This document shows, piece by piece, positions 8,471-16,700 of a stretch of 36,538 nucleotides of DNA. The notes beneath the pieces were generated by a model that worked only from the letters and a program-made list of their open reading frames with translations, searched no databases and was not told the DNA's origin. Every line of letters begins with the position of its first letter. The stretch's first letter is position 1. The DNA comes from JBDNFP01 sp041689775. GTDB lineage: Bacteria > Bacteroidota > Bacteroidia > Cytophagales > Spirosomataceae. The DNA is taken from positions 1 to 36,538 of the forward strand of contig JBDNFP010000439.1 of NCBI GenBank assembly GCA_041689775.1, given 5' to 3'. A program made the position numbers and the translations under genes.

Positions 8471-8507
8471 CTGAGTCCGGTTACCAGCCTTTTGTATTCG
8501 GACTCAG
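8471..8507 (+). terminator. Intra-cluster hairpin, possible attenuator
   Basis: A perfect 9-base stem (CTGAGTCCG at 8471-8479 with CGGACTCAG at 8499-8507) closes a 19-base loop, followed by GCGTTTTAAT. The T-run is short, so termination would be partial. It splits the cluster into a proximal part (dehydratase, SDR, hydrolase) and a distal part (lactonase onward). Confidence 0.45.
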
Positions 8508-8555
8508 GCGTTTTAATCCCTTTGGTTTAATACAATTATGCCATCTTGAATGACT

Positions 8556-9386
8556 ATGAAGATTGACGCCCATCAGCATTTTTGGAAGTATGATCCGGAC
8601 GAGCACGGCTGGATCACCCCCGACATGCGCGCAATTAGGAGAGACTTCCTTCCCAAGGATCTATTGCCTGTCCTGCAAGCCAATGGAATGGCAGGCTGCG
8701 TAGCAGTTCAGGTGGATCAGACTGAGGCGGAGACAAACTATCTGCTTGATTTAGCGGACCATTATTCGTTTATCAAGGGAGTAGTGGGTTGGGTCGATTT
8801 TCGAGCAGCTGATTTGCCGGATAGATTACATCATTTTTCGTCATTCGAAAAGCTAAAAGGTTTCCGCCATATTGTGCAAGCTGAACCCGAAGACTTTTTA
8901 GTGCAGCCTTCCTTTATTCAGGGAGTTAGGCAGTTAGCAACGTTTGGTTTTACGTTTGATATTCTTATTTATCCGAACCAACTAAATGCCGCACTCTATT
9001 TTGTGGAGCAGCTACCCGAAGTAACTTTTGTGCTGAACCATTTAGCAAAGCCCTACATATCCCGGAAAGAAATGGAGCCTTGGGCAACAGCCACGAAAAA
9101 GATTGGTTCTTTCCCGAATGTAAACTGTAAAGTTTCTGGCTTGGTGACCGAGGCTGATTGGTCAAACTGGACTTACGAAGACTTTGTACCTTATCTTGAT
9201 GTAGTTTTTTCTTCTTTTGGAACCGATCGGCTATTGTTTGGGTCAGATTGGCCGGTATGTTTACTCGCCACTGACTATCCATCCGTCAAAAAGATACTTT
9301 TGACTTATCTTAATACTTACACAGAAGAGGAGAAAACAGCCGTATTTGGGGAGAATGCTTGCCGGGTATATGGTTTAACCTTGTAA
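8556..9386 (+). CDS. Amidohydrolase-family lactonase, probable L-fuconolactonase
   Basis: A 276-residue TIM-barrel amidohydrolase of the COG3618/Amidohydro_2 type. It starts MKIDAHQHFWKYDPDEHGW, where HQH is the first metal-site motif. VLNHLAKPYI gives a further histidine near residue 165, NCKVSGL follows, and LLFGSDWPVC near residue 230 supplies the metal-site aspartate. Proteins with exactly this N-terminus hydrolyse L-fuconolactone or related sugar lactones. The role fits the neighbours: it would make the aldonate that the UxaA-type enzyme dehydrates. The ATG at 8556 matches the family start; another in-frame ATG lies two codons upstream (8550) and cannot be excluded. Confidence 0.86.
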   Translation: MKIDAHQHFWKYDPDEHGWITPDMRAIRRDFLPKDLLPVLQANGMAGCVAVQVDQTEAETNYLLDLADHYSFIKGVVGWVDFRAADLPDRLHHFSSFEKLKGFRHIVQAEPEDFLVQPSFIQGVRQLATFGFTFDILIYPNQLNAALYFVEQLPEVTFVLNHLAKPYISRKEMEPWATATKKIGSFPNVNCKVSGLVTEADWSNWTYEDFVPYLDVVFSSFGTDRLLFGSDWPVCLLATDYPSVKKILLTYLNTYTEEEKTAVFGENACRVYGLTL

Positions 9387-9485
9387 TCAGTAGGACCATG
9401 TGGTTATACACTTTGTTATTTGTCGACTATTTTTTAACTTCACTAGCCTTTATTTAGAACTGCTCTTATTCCAAATACTACACCA

Positions 9486-9845
9486 ATGAAAAGATATTGT
9501 CTTGTTCTTGACCTGGTTGATGATCCCAAACGGATTGCCGAATACGATCATTACCATAATGCCGTTTGGCCTGATATTCTCAAAAGTATAGTGGAGCCTG
9601 GTATCATTCAAATGGAAATCTATCGTTTCCAAAACCGGCTCACCATGATCATGGAAACGAAAGATCATTTTAGCTTTGAACACAAAGCACTGATGGATAA
9701 AAACAGCCCAATAGTGCAGGAGTGGGAGCAATTGATGTGGAGTTACCAGCAGGCATTACCCACGGCAAAGCCGGGTGAAAAATGGATGTTAACCAAAAAG
9801 ATTTTTGATTTGAAGGATAGTTTGAATCTTTCCCGCCAGAGTTAA
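9486..9845 (+). CDS. L-rhamnose mutarotase family protein, probable L-fucose/L-rhamnose mutarotase
   Basis: A 119-residue protein of the RhaM (YiiL) fold, a small dimeric ferredoxin-like barrel that interconverts sugar anomers. It has MKRYCLVLDLVDDP, the conserved histidine in EYDHYHNAVWPDIL, then IIQMEIYRFQNRLTMIMET and a C-terminal WMLTKKIFDL. It is slightly longer than the E. coli enzyme (104 residues). The sequence does not decide between fucose and rhamnose. Its position among fuconate-type genes suggests that it supplies the anomer used by a sugar dehydrogenase located elsewhere. Confidence 0.85.
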   Translation: MKRYCLVLDLVDDPKRIAEYDHYHNAVWPDILKSIVEPGIIQMEIYRFQNRLTMIMETKDHFSFEHKALMDKNSPIVQEWEQLMWSYQQALPTAKPGEKWMLTKKIFDLKDSLNLSRQS

Positions 9846-9887
9846 ACCTAGCGCATCCGAATTACCTAGGATCAACCGAATAGTGAC

Positions 9888-10673
9888 TTGAAGAAAATTT
9901 TAGTACAGTGTTTAGTGGGTTTAAGTTTGCTTACCCTCGTAGGGGCCAAGCCAATAAAAGCTATTGAAGTGAGGGTACTTAGCTACAATATTCATCATGG
10001 TGAAGATGTGCGTGGCAACTCAAACTTGCGGTTTGTACTCCGGATTATACGAGAGCAAAACCCCTATATAGTGGCACTACAAGCGGTTGATAGTCTCGTG
10101 GAGTTGGATGGGAAGATAAATCACCAAATACGACGATTGGCTGTCCAAACCGGAATGTATTACGTATATGCTAAGTCAGATAGCTTGTCTAATGGTACCC
10201 ACGGAGTAGGAATACTGTCGAAATGGCCTTTTGAAAAGACTCAGGTTTTGCCTTTGCCATCCACCAAGGGCGCCGACCCCAGGATGATGGTCTGTGGATT
10301 AATAAATCCTATTAAAGGGTTTAGCTTCCGGATATGCACCGCCCGATTGGAATATGCCTCCGTATTTGACAGGGCATTGCAATCAGCTTATATCAATCAG
10401 GTACTTTCAGGGAGCGTACAACCCGTATTATTGGCGATGGATATGGGCGCCCGACCCAATGAACAACCTTATTTTTCTTATCGGAGTGATTGGATCGATG
10501 CTGCCAAAGGATCATACCTACCTACTTGGACGGAGGGGATATCTGGCGATCGGCTCGATTATCTTATGGCCTTGACAAACACCCGTGTTCGGGCCAAGGA
10601 CTATAAAGTTATCAGGCAGTATCCCACGGTTTCTGACCATTATCCTATTCTGGCTACCTTTGAGTTCTGGTGA
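9888..10673 (+). CDS. Exported endonuclease/exonuclease/phosphatase-fold protein, probably catalytically dead
   Basis: A 261-residue EEP-superfamily protein with a signal peptide (KKILVQCLVGLSLLTLVGAK). The fold signature is clear: VLSYNIHHGED at the start of the domain, IVALQAVD, GVGILSKWPF, RLDYLM and the C-terminal VSDHYPILATF. Several catalytic positions differ from active members. The usual LQEVD is LQAVD, so the metal-binding glutamate is lost. The usual T-H-L-D stretch is ARLE, so the histidine is lost. The usual GDFNA is MDMGA, so the asparagine is lost. The YN and SDH motifs remain. The start must be TTG, because an in-frame TAG lies just upstream and no ATG precedes the signal peptide. 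It lies 42 bases after the mutarotase gene, so it probably belongs to the sugar cluster, perhaps as a binding protein. Confidence 0.8.
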   Translation: MKKILVQCLVGLSLLTLVGAKPIKAIEVRVLSYNIHHGEDVRGNSNLRFVLRIIREQNPYIVALQAVDSLVELDGKINHQIRRLAVQTGMYYVYAKSDSLSNGTHGVGILSKWPFEKTQVLPLPSTKGADPRMMVCGLINPIKGFSFRICTARLEYASVFDRALQSAYINQVLSGSVQPVLLAMDMGARPNEQPYFSYRSDWIDAAKGSYLPTWTEGISGDRLDYLMALTNTRVRAKDYKVIRQYPTVSDHYPILATFEFW

Positions 10674-10758
10674 TTGTTAAATCTGGTACAGAAATAGTAG
10701 TACATAAGTAACAGCTAGCTATTGCTTTTTTATAGTACTGATTATTAAATAATTATAC

Positions 10759-10790
10759 AAAAAAAATAGGACTACCGATGCTTCGGTAGT
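10759..10790 (-). terminator. Minus-strand rho-independent terminator
   Basis: On the minus strand a perfect 8-base stem (ACTACCGA with TCGGTAGT, loop AGCA) is followed after CCTA by eight T residues. On the plus strand there is no T-run after the stem. There is no coding gene on the minus strand that it could serve, so it may end a small RNA. Confidence 0.5.
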
Positions 10791-10801
10791 AAGTATGTAA
10801 T

Positions 10802-10842
10802 GTACGCTAATTTTGCACATATAAAATGTAAAATTAGCGTAC
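10802..10842. repeat. 13-base perfect inverted repeat
   Basis: GTACGCTAATTTT (10802-10814) pairs with AAAATTAGCGTAC (10830-10842) around a 15-base centre whose ends (ACAT, ATGT) can extend the stem after a bulge. It could be a large operator, the first stem of a minus-strand RNA, or a remnant of a small mobile element. Confidence 0.6.
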
Positions 10843-10895
10843 GTAATTACCACCTTTTTTACGCTAGACGTTACTCTCCTCAGAGAAAGAATGAC

Positions 10896-10925
10896 TTGTA
10901 AACGATTCAGTAAACTGTAAATTTT
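10896..10925 (+). promoter_or_regulatory. Candidate promoter of the NTF2-like gene
   Basis: TTG (10896-10898), a 19-base spacer and TAAATTTT (10918-10925) resemble the Bacteroidota -33/-7 arrangement, with the last base of the -7 box differing. The ATG at 10934 is only 8 bases beyond it, which would give a very short leader. Confidence 0.35.
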
Positions 10926-10933
10926 ATTAAATA

Positions 10934-11365
10934 ATGAAGAAGAAAATACTACTCTGCCTCTTGATGGGGTTATTCTGGTCGGTGGGAATAGCACAGTCAA
11001 AAGATGAAAAATTAGTGTTGGAACACGTTGAAATGTGGCGAAAAGCGGTACTCAATCAGGATATAAAATCCCTTGATAATTTGTTTGCGGAGGCTATGAC
11101 GTACGGTCATTCCAACGGACACATGGATACCAAAGAAACGTTTATTTCGACCATAGCCAATAAAAAAGAAGTCTACAACAAGTTAAATCTTTCAGATTTT
11201 AAGGTCAATATAGTTGGGGATATTGCTTTGGTTCGACATTTTATGGTTGCTGATGTGAGTGTTGACGATGGATCTACCATAAAGCCTGATTTAGGGGTTC
11301 TTCAAGTCTGGACCAAGACTCGTAAAGGATGGCAGCTGTTGGCTCGGCAGGCGTATAAGCGATAA
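10934..11365 (+). CDS. Secreted nuclear transport factor 2-like (DUF4440-type) protein
   Basis: A 143-residue protein with a signal peptide (KKKILLCLLMGLFWSVGIAQ, cleavage expected after AQ). The mature part has the NTF2/SnoaL-like cone pattern: an N-terminal helix with EHVEMWRKAVLNQDIKSLD, then LFAEAMTYGHSNGH, and beta strands ending in LGVLQVWTKTRKGWQLLARQ. The YGHSNG motif is common in periplasmic DUF4440 proteins of Bacteroidota. No enzymatic activity can be assigned. It stands alone between a structured intergenic region and a GNAT pseudogene. Confidence 0.8.
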   Translation: MKKKILLCLLMGLFWSVGIAQSKDEKLVLEHVEMWRKAVLNQDIKSLDNLFAEAMTYGHSNGHMDTKETFISTIANKKEVYNKLNLSDFKVNIVGDIALVRHFMVADVSVDDGSTIKPDLGVLQVWTKTRKGWQLLARQAYKR

Positions 11366-11378
11366 AGTTCTTACGATT

Positions 11379-11889
11379 ATGTCAATTACTATCCGACCTT
11401 ACCGCCTTACTGATTTATATGATTTGGTAGCCCACGCAAGTAATTCTGCAATCATGGCTACGGTACGCGATTCTTTTCCAAATCCGTATATGATAGAGCA
11501 TGGCCGGTATTGGATTTAAAGTTGTTTCGAGGATGATCAACCCGGGGTTTGGCGCTGGGGCATTTGCCTTCATGACCGGATCATCGGAGGGATAGGAGCC
11601 ATCCGTGACTAGGATATCTACCGATTTCAATGCAGAAATTGGCTATTGGCTGGGGGAAGTTTATTGGAGGCAAGGTTATACTACTTTGGCAATGGAAAAG
11701 GCCACATCCTGGTTGTTTGAACACACTGATCCCCATCGGATATACGCAGGTGTGATGAGCAACAATCCTGCTTTCTTGCGAGTTCTGGAAAAATCGGGCT
11801 ACAAGCTGGAATTTATTCAGTAGGCGGCTGTCTATAAAAATGATAACTTTTGGGATGAACATAAATTCGCAAAGTTTAGACCCGATTAG
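11379..11889 (+). pseudogene. GNAT-family N-acetyltransferase, degenerate
   Basis: Translation across frames reconstructs a RimJ/RimL-like acetyltransferase. From ATG 11379 the frame reads MSITIRPYRLTDLYDLVAH and DSFPNPYMIEHGRYWI, then stops at TAA 11517-11519. The same frame resumes with GVWRWGICLHDRIIGGIGAI and meets TAG 11610-11612. After DIYRF a one-base frameshift (about 11630-11634) moves to the frame with EIGYWLGEVYWRQGYTT, the acetyl-CoA site region, and NNPAFLRVLEKSGYK. That frame meets TAG 11821-11823, and the last piece, KNDNFWDEHKFAKF, follows before TAG 11887-11889. Three internal stops and one frameshift rule out a functional product, and the order of the pieces matches an intact ~170-residue enzyme. 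Confidence 0.88.
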
Positions 11890-11948
11890 CAAGGATGACC
11901 GGGTAGTTTCGATTACCTTGCGTATTTATATGACTTTTTTGCGTGTAT

Positions 11949-12656
11949 ATGCCTTTTATTATTGTAGCCCTCGACGGGTATTCAAGTTGCGGTAAGAGTA
12001 CTACGGCCAAGTTAGTGGCCAAGCAGCTTCATTATGCCTATATAGATACAGGTGCAATGTACCGGGCCGTCACCCTATATTTTCTGGAAAACCATATTAC
12101 GCTTACGAATCCCAAGGAAGTTGCCAAGGCATTAAGTGAAATCACAATCTCATTCAGAAGGCACCCCGAGACCAAAAGTAATGATACCTACCTCAATGGG
12201 TTGAACGTTGAGCTAGAAATTCGTAAAATGTATATTTCAGATCAGGTAAGCGACGTTAGTGCGGTTGCCGAGGTTCGCCATGCTATGGTGGCACAACAAC
12301 AAAAAATGGGGAAGAGTAAAGGAATCGTCATGGATGGCCGGGATATCGGTACCGTGGTATTCCAGCAGGCTGAATTGAAAATATTCATGACAGCAGATGC
12401 GCTAATGCGTGCTCAACGCCGGCAGGAGGAACTGTTAGCCAAAGGCGAGATGGTAGGTCTGCCGGAAATTGTGGCCAATCTTGAAAAACGTGATTACATT
12501 GATACGCACCGGACAGAAAGCCCGTTGGTGAAAGCCGAAGATGCTATATTAATTGATAATTCCTTCATGACAATTGATGAACAGGTAGATCTGGTGGTGC
12601 GGCTAGCCGATGAGAAAATTGGACAGGCTCTCAGGAAAAAGGAAACCAGAAATTGA
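11949..12656 (+). CDS. cmk: Cytidylate kinase
   Basis: A 235-residue (d)CMP kinase that phosphorylates CMP and dCMP with ATP in nucleotide metabolism. The P-loop is IVALDGYSSCGKSTTAK at the N-terminus, followed by YIDTGAMYRAVTLYFLE. The substrate-site region VMDGRDIGTVVFQQAELKIF lies near residue 130, and RRQEELLAKGE and RDYIDTHRTESPL follow, all standard for Cmk. The ATG at 11949 is preferred to an in-frame GTG two codons earlier. Its TGA shares one base with the ATG of the next gene (TGATG), so the two are translationally coupled. Confidence 0.95.
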   Translation: MPFIIVALDGYSSCGKSTTAKLVAKQLHYAYIDTGAMYRAVTLYFLENHITLTNPKEVAKALSEITISFRRHPETKSNDTYLNGLNVELEIRKMYISDQVSDVSAVAEVRHAMVAQQQKMGKSKGIVMDGRDIGTVVFQQAELKIFMTADALMRAQRRQEELLAKGEMVGLPEIVANLEKRDYIDTHRTESPLVKAEDAILIDNSFMTIDEQVDLVVRLADEKIGQALRKKETRN

Positions 12657-13732
12657 TGAAGAAGGCTGAGCAATATGACTACCTGTTGGTAGGGCAGGGG
12701 ATAGCCGGTACTACCCTGGCGTGGCATCTTATCGAAGCGGGTAAACGGATCTTGATAATAAATGACTCCACTTTACCATCTTCTTCGTTAGTGGCGGCCG
12801 GTATTTTCAATCCTTTGACCGGCAGAAAGCTGGTAAAAACCTGGATGGCCGACACTATTTTTCCGTACGCAAAAATCTATTACAGACGCCTCGAAGAGCT
12901 TCTTGATGCCAAATTTGTTTATCCGTCATCCATTTACCGTCCTTACCGCTCAGTGGAAGAACAAAATAGCTACCTTTCTTTTACATCCGAACCGGAGATT
13001 TCAAAGTATATAATAGAATTAAACGAAAGTCAATTGAAAATAAAAGGGTTGAATAATCCTTTAGGTGGGTTGGAAGTTACTGGTGCTGGATGGGTCGATT
13101 TAACTACCTTCCTAAGAATGAGTCGTGACTTTTTTCTTGAAAAAAATCAATATATAGAAAGCGCATTTGATTATAAAGATCTAATAATTAGCGATTGTAG
13201 TGTAAACTGGAAAGGTGTAATTGCCAGAAAAGTACTACTTTGTCAAGGTGTGCAAGCCCGTGAGAATTCGTTATTTGACTGGCTCCCGTTCAATCCTGCA
13301 AAGGGGCAAATCCTCGACGTTACTTTTGATAGCTATTCTGCGAATAGTATCGTAAATCAGGGAGTTTTTGTGTTGCCTTTACCCGATGGAGAGCAGTACA
13401 GAGTGGGAGCTACCTATTCCTGGCATGATCTTGATTGGGAGATAAGTGAAGATGGGAAGCAGTATCTGGAAACAAAACTCAGACCCATGATTGAGGGTGA
13501 TTATACTATCAACAAACAACGGGCGGGTATTCGGCCTGCCTGTAAGGATCGTCGGCCATTAATTGGAATTCATCCCGAACACCAAACTATCGGGGTCTTT
13601 AATGGGTTAGGATCTAAGGGTGTAACCTTGGCACCTTACTTTGCAAACGAGTTTATAGAGCATCTGGAACATGGTAAAGAATTGGACCCCTCAGTGAATA
13701 TTGACAGGTATTTTTCGTTATATTACCATTAA
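12656..13732 (+). CDS. FAD-dependent oxidoreductase (DAO family)
   Basis: A 358-residue flavoprotein of the D-amino-acid-oxidase-like fold. The dinucleotide-binding motif YDYLLVGQGIAGTTLAWHL is at the N-terminus, followed by the acceptor strand ILIIND and SSLVAAGIFNPLTGRKLVK. The FAD-binding C-terminal region reads RAGIRPACKDRRPLIG and FNGLGSKGVTLAPYFAN. It resembles the oxidase half of MnmC-like proteins, but it lacks a methyltransferase domain and the substrate cannot be named. It overlaps the cmk stop by one base and is followed 18 bases later by the PD40/barrel gene. Confidence 0.82.
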   Translation: MKKAEQYDYLLVGQGIAGTTLAWHLIEAGKRILIINDSTLPSSSLVAAGIFNPLTGRKLVKTWMADTIFPYAKIYYRRLEELLDAKFVYPSSIYRPYRSVEEQNSYLSFTSEPEISKYIIELNESQLKIKGLNNPLGGLEVTGAGWVDLTTFLRMSRDFFLEKNQYIESAFDYKDLIISDCSVNWKGVIARKVLLCQGVQARENSLFDWLPFNPAKGQILDVTFDSYSANSIVNQGVFVLPLPDGEQYRVGATYSWHDLDWEISEDGKQYLETKLRPMIEGDYTINKQRAGIRPACKDRRPLIGIHPEHQTIGVFNGLGSKGVTLAPYFANEFIEHLEHGKELDPSVNIDRYFSLYYH

Positions 13733-13750
13733 AGAAAGCCATTATCGCAA

Positions 13751-16700
13751 ATGAAATTAGTTTCCCATACAAAATACATGGCATCAGTGGCTATCTTAGC
13801 CGTACTTTGGTGCTACTCTTCGGCTCAGGCTCAGCGCTACCCATCTCAGGAACAATTCGGAAAGAATCGTATCCAATACCGTACTTTTGACTGGAAAATC
13901 TTCAAGACTTCTAATTTCGAGGTATACCACTATCAGGGAGGGATCAACCTTGCAAAGCTGACAGCCCAATTTGCGGAAAGTGAATTTGACCGAATTACTG
14001 AAATCCTTGGCTATACTCCTTACAACCGCATCAAAATATTTTTGTATAACTCCCCGGGAGAATTATTACAAAGTAATATGGGGCTCGCCACTTTCGGTGA
14101 TCTTGATGATCAAGCGTTGGACCTGGCTCAGTCAAGAATAGAGATTGCATTTACTGGTGATCAGATTAGTTTTCGTAAAAAATTGGTTACAGAAATATCT
14201 CGTTTATTCGTTTACGATATGTTGTATGGGGGCAATTTGAAAGATGCCTTACAGAGTTCCCTATTGCTCACCTTACCCGACTGGTTTATGTCAGGAATTG
14301 CTGCTTACATAGCAGAGGGAGCTACGCCTGAGCTAAATGATTACATGCGGGATATTTCGCTTCGGCGTCAAATCAAGAAACCTGCCTTACTTTATGGTCG
14401 GGATGCAACCTTGGTTGGTCAATCTATATGGAACTATATAGCAGAGCGTTATGGGAAAGATAATATATCAAACATTCTGAACTTGACCCGTATTATTCGT
14501 ACCGAACAAACGAGTATTACGAGTACGTTAGGTATACCCTCCTACACTCGGTTTTTAAAAGAATGGCGTGACTATTATGTCAATTTGAGCGATCAGGCCA
14601 ATAATGGATTTATCGAACCGAACGCTACCTGGCGGTATCGCCCCAGTGGCTCCAACGATATAGGTAGTAATGCTTCCATAAAGTTGTCTCATGACAAGAA
14701 GTGGATCGCCGTAAGTGAACTTCACAAGAGTCGTTACAAGGTGACGGTATTTAACCTTGCTACCGGTAATAAAATAATCATTCGTCAGGGCAATGTTCAA
14801 ACTGATAATTTTGGCGAGGCAGTTGTACTTCCATTACTTTCTTGGACCAAGTACAATACTCTTGCCATGGTAGTGGAAGAGAACAACCGGCAGAACTTTT
14901 TTATATATGATAAACTAGATACAAAAAGACCAGTTATCAGGATGAAGAGGATCATCCGTGGGCTGGACCAAATTGTGGACATGGATATCTCAGACGACGG
15001 CACCATGCTTGCCGTAAGCGCTGATAAGGGTGGAAGTAATGATCTCTATTTGGTCAATGTTTCTCGTGCGAACCTGATTCCATTAACCAACGATTTGTAC
15101 GATGATCTTTCGCCAAGGTTTGTAGCGGGTTCTTCCCGGAGGGTGATATTTTCTTCCAACAGGAGTAGTGACTCGTTGGGATTAGATAAAGGCAATTATA
15201 AAAATCTGAGGACCTCAGTTGGCCTTTTTGAACATGACGGATCACCCAGGGCTGAGACTGTAACTCCATTGCTTGATTCATTGGGACCAGCGATTGCAGC
15301 GGTTTACGCTGACGATGAGAAAGTGTTATTTCTTTCTAATCACAAAGGTATAAGGAACTTGTATAAACATGATCGCCCTACTGGATCAGTTACGCAATTG
15401 ACTAACTACCTTTTCAGTATTCAGGGTGCGGATATTTCCACCGAGGGGGTTGGAGGTATTGTCTACTCCCGAGTGAAAGAAGGAGTCCTCGAGATGGGCT
15501 ATCTTGATAGACTCAATACCAGTATTTCTCTGGATAGTCCAGCACTTCCTGGTTCGATTAGTGCAAAAAATAGGGGTACTACCAAGGCACGTAGCACAGA
15601 AGCTATGAACACTGCTCCGAAGAATGAGGCGTCAGTTGCCGTTCAGGAAGAATCCAAAATTGTATTGCGGGAAGGTGAGGTAGATACTGATGATTATAAG
15701 TTCGATGAAGACATTCTCAAAACTTTTGAGTTTCGTCAAAAGAAAGGTAATGTAACAAATGTACCAACATTGATTCCGAAATCGCGCAAACGGGAAAATA
15801 TTGCGATCAAAGGTCCTTATGACTACAAAGGGTTATTTGTAGCCAACGATGCAACCTCCGACTGGCGGATTGATCCCATACGGGGATTTGGCTACGCTCA
15901 ATCGATATCGATGAATGATTTGCTCGAAAACCATGTTATAAAGGCCGGTTTCTTTGTTTCTACGACTTTTCGAAATAGTGACCTTTTTGCCGAATATACC
16001 AATAATACCTATCGAGTTGACTTTGGTGCGCGGGTTGACCGTAAGAGCCTATACGTTGATTCAGAAGGGGCCGTTCAGAAGTACCGCTTCAATCAGGTAC
16101 AGATATCTGCTTCTTATCCATTTTCGTCGACGGCTCGTGTTACCCTGAGTCCAACGTTTACTGTTACTCGGTTGGTAGATATTGGTTTATTGGCTGAGCC
16201 TGACCGTTCCACTCAATATGGGGGGTTAAAGGGTGAGTTTGTACTGGACAATACCAAAATAAATGGTATGAACATGGTAGAAGGTACGCGCTTTAAGGTT
16301 CGCTATGAGAACTTTCTAGGTATTGGTCAGGCAAAACAAAACTTTAATCGTTTAAGTATCGACTTACGACGTTATCAGAAAATACACCGGGATCTAATTC
16401 TGGCTGGTAGGGTTGCTTTCAGCCGTTCGGGCGGGCGGGCACCCAAGCAAAACGTCATGGGTGGCATGGAAAATTGGATACTACAGCGGAAAGATAACCC
16501 TGCTAGTAGTAATCCGCTTAATTTTGGACCGGGTGTTGATAATCGAGATGTATTCTTTGCTGAATTCGCAACGAACCTCCGCGGCTTTAATCTTAATCGA
16601 CTCTCCGGTACAAACTATATATTAGCAAATATAGAACTTAGAGTACCTTTGATCAAGTATTTATATAGAGGACCTATTACCTCCAATTTTTTGCGCAACT

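Larger units (their letters stand above)
10674..10933. other. Structured intergenic region with inverted repeats
   Basis: 260 bases without a gene. They hold a hairpin with an oligo-A tract on its left (10759-10790), a 13-base perfect inverted repeat (10802-10814 with 10830-10842), a further copy of the repeat core TACGCTA at 10860-10866, and a promoter candidate for the next gene at 10896-10925. The T-tail geometry of the first hairpin points to termination of a minus-strand transcript, although no minus-strand gene is present. Confidence 0.5.
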
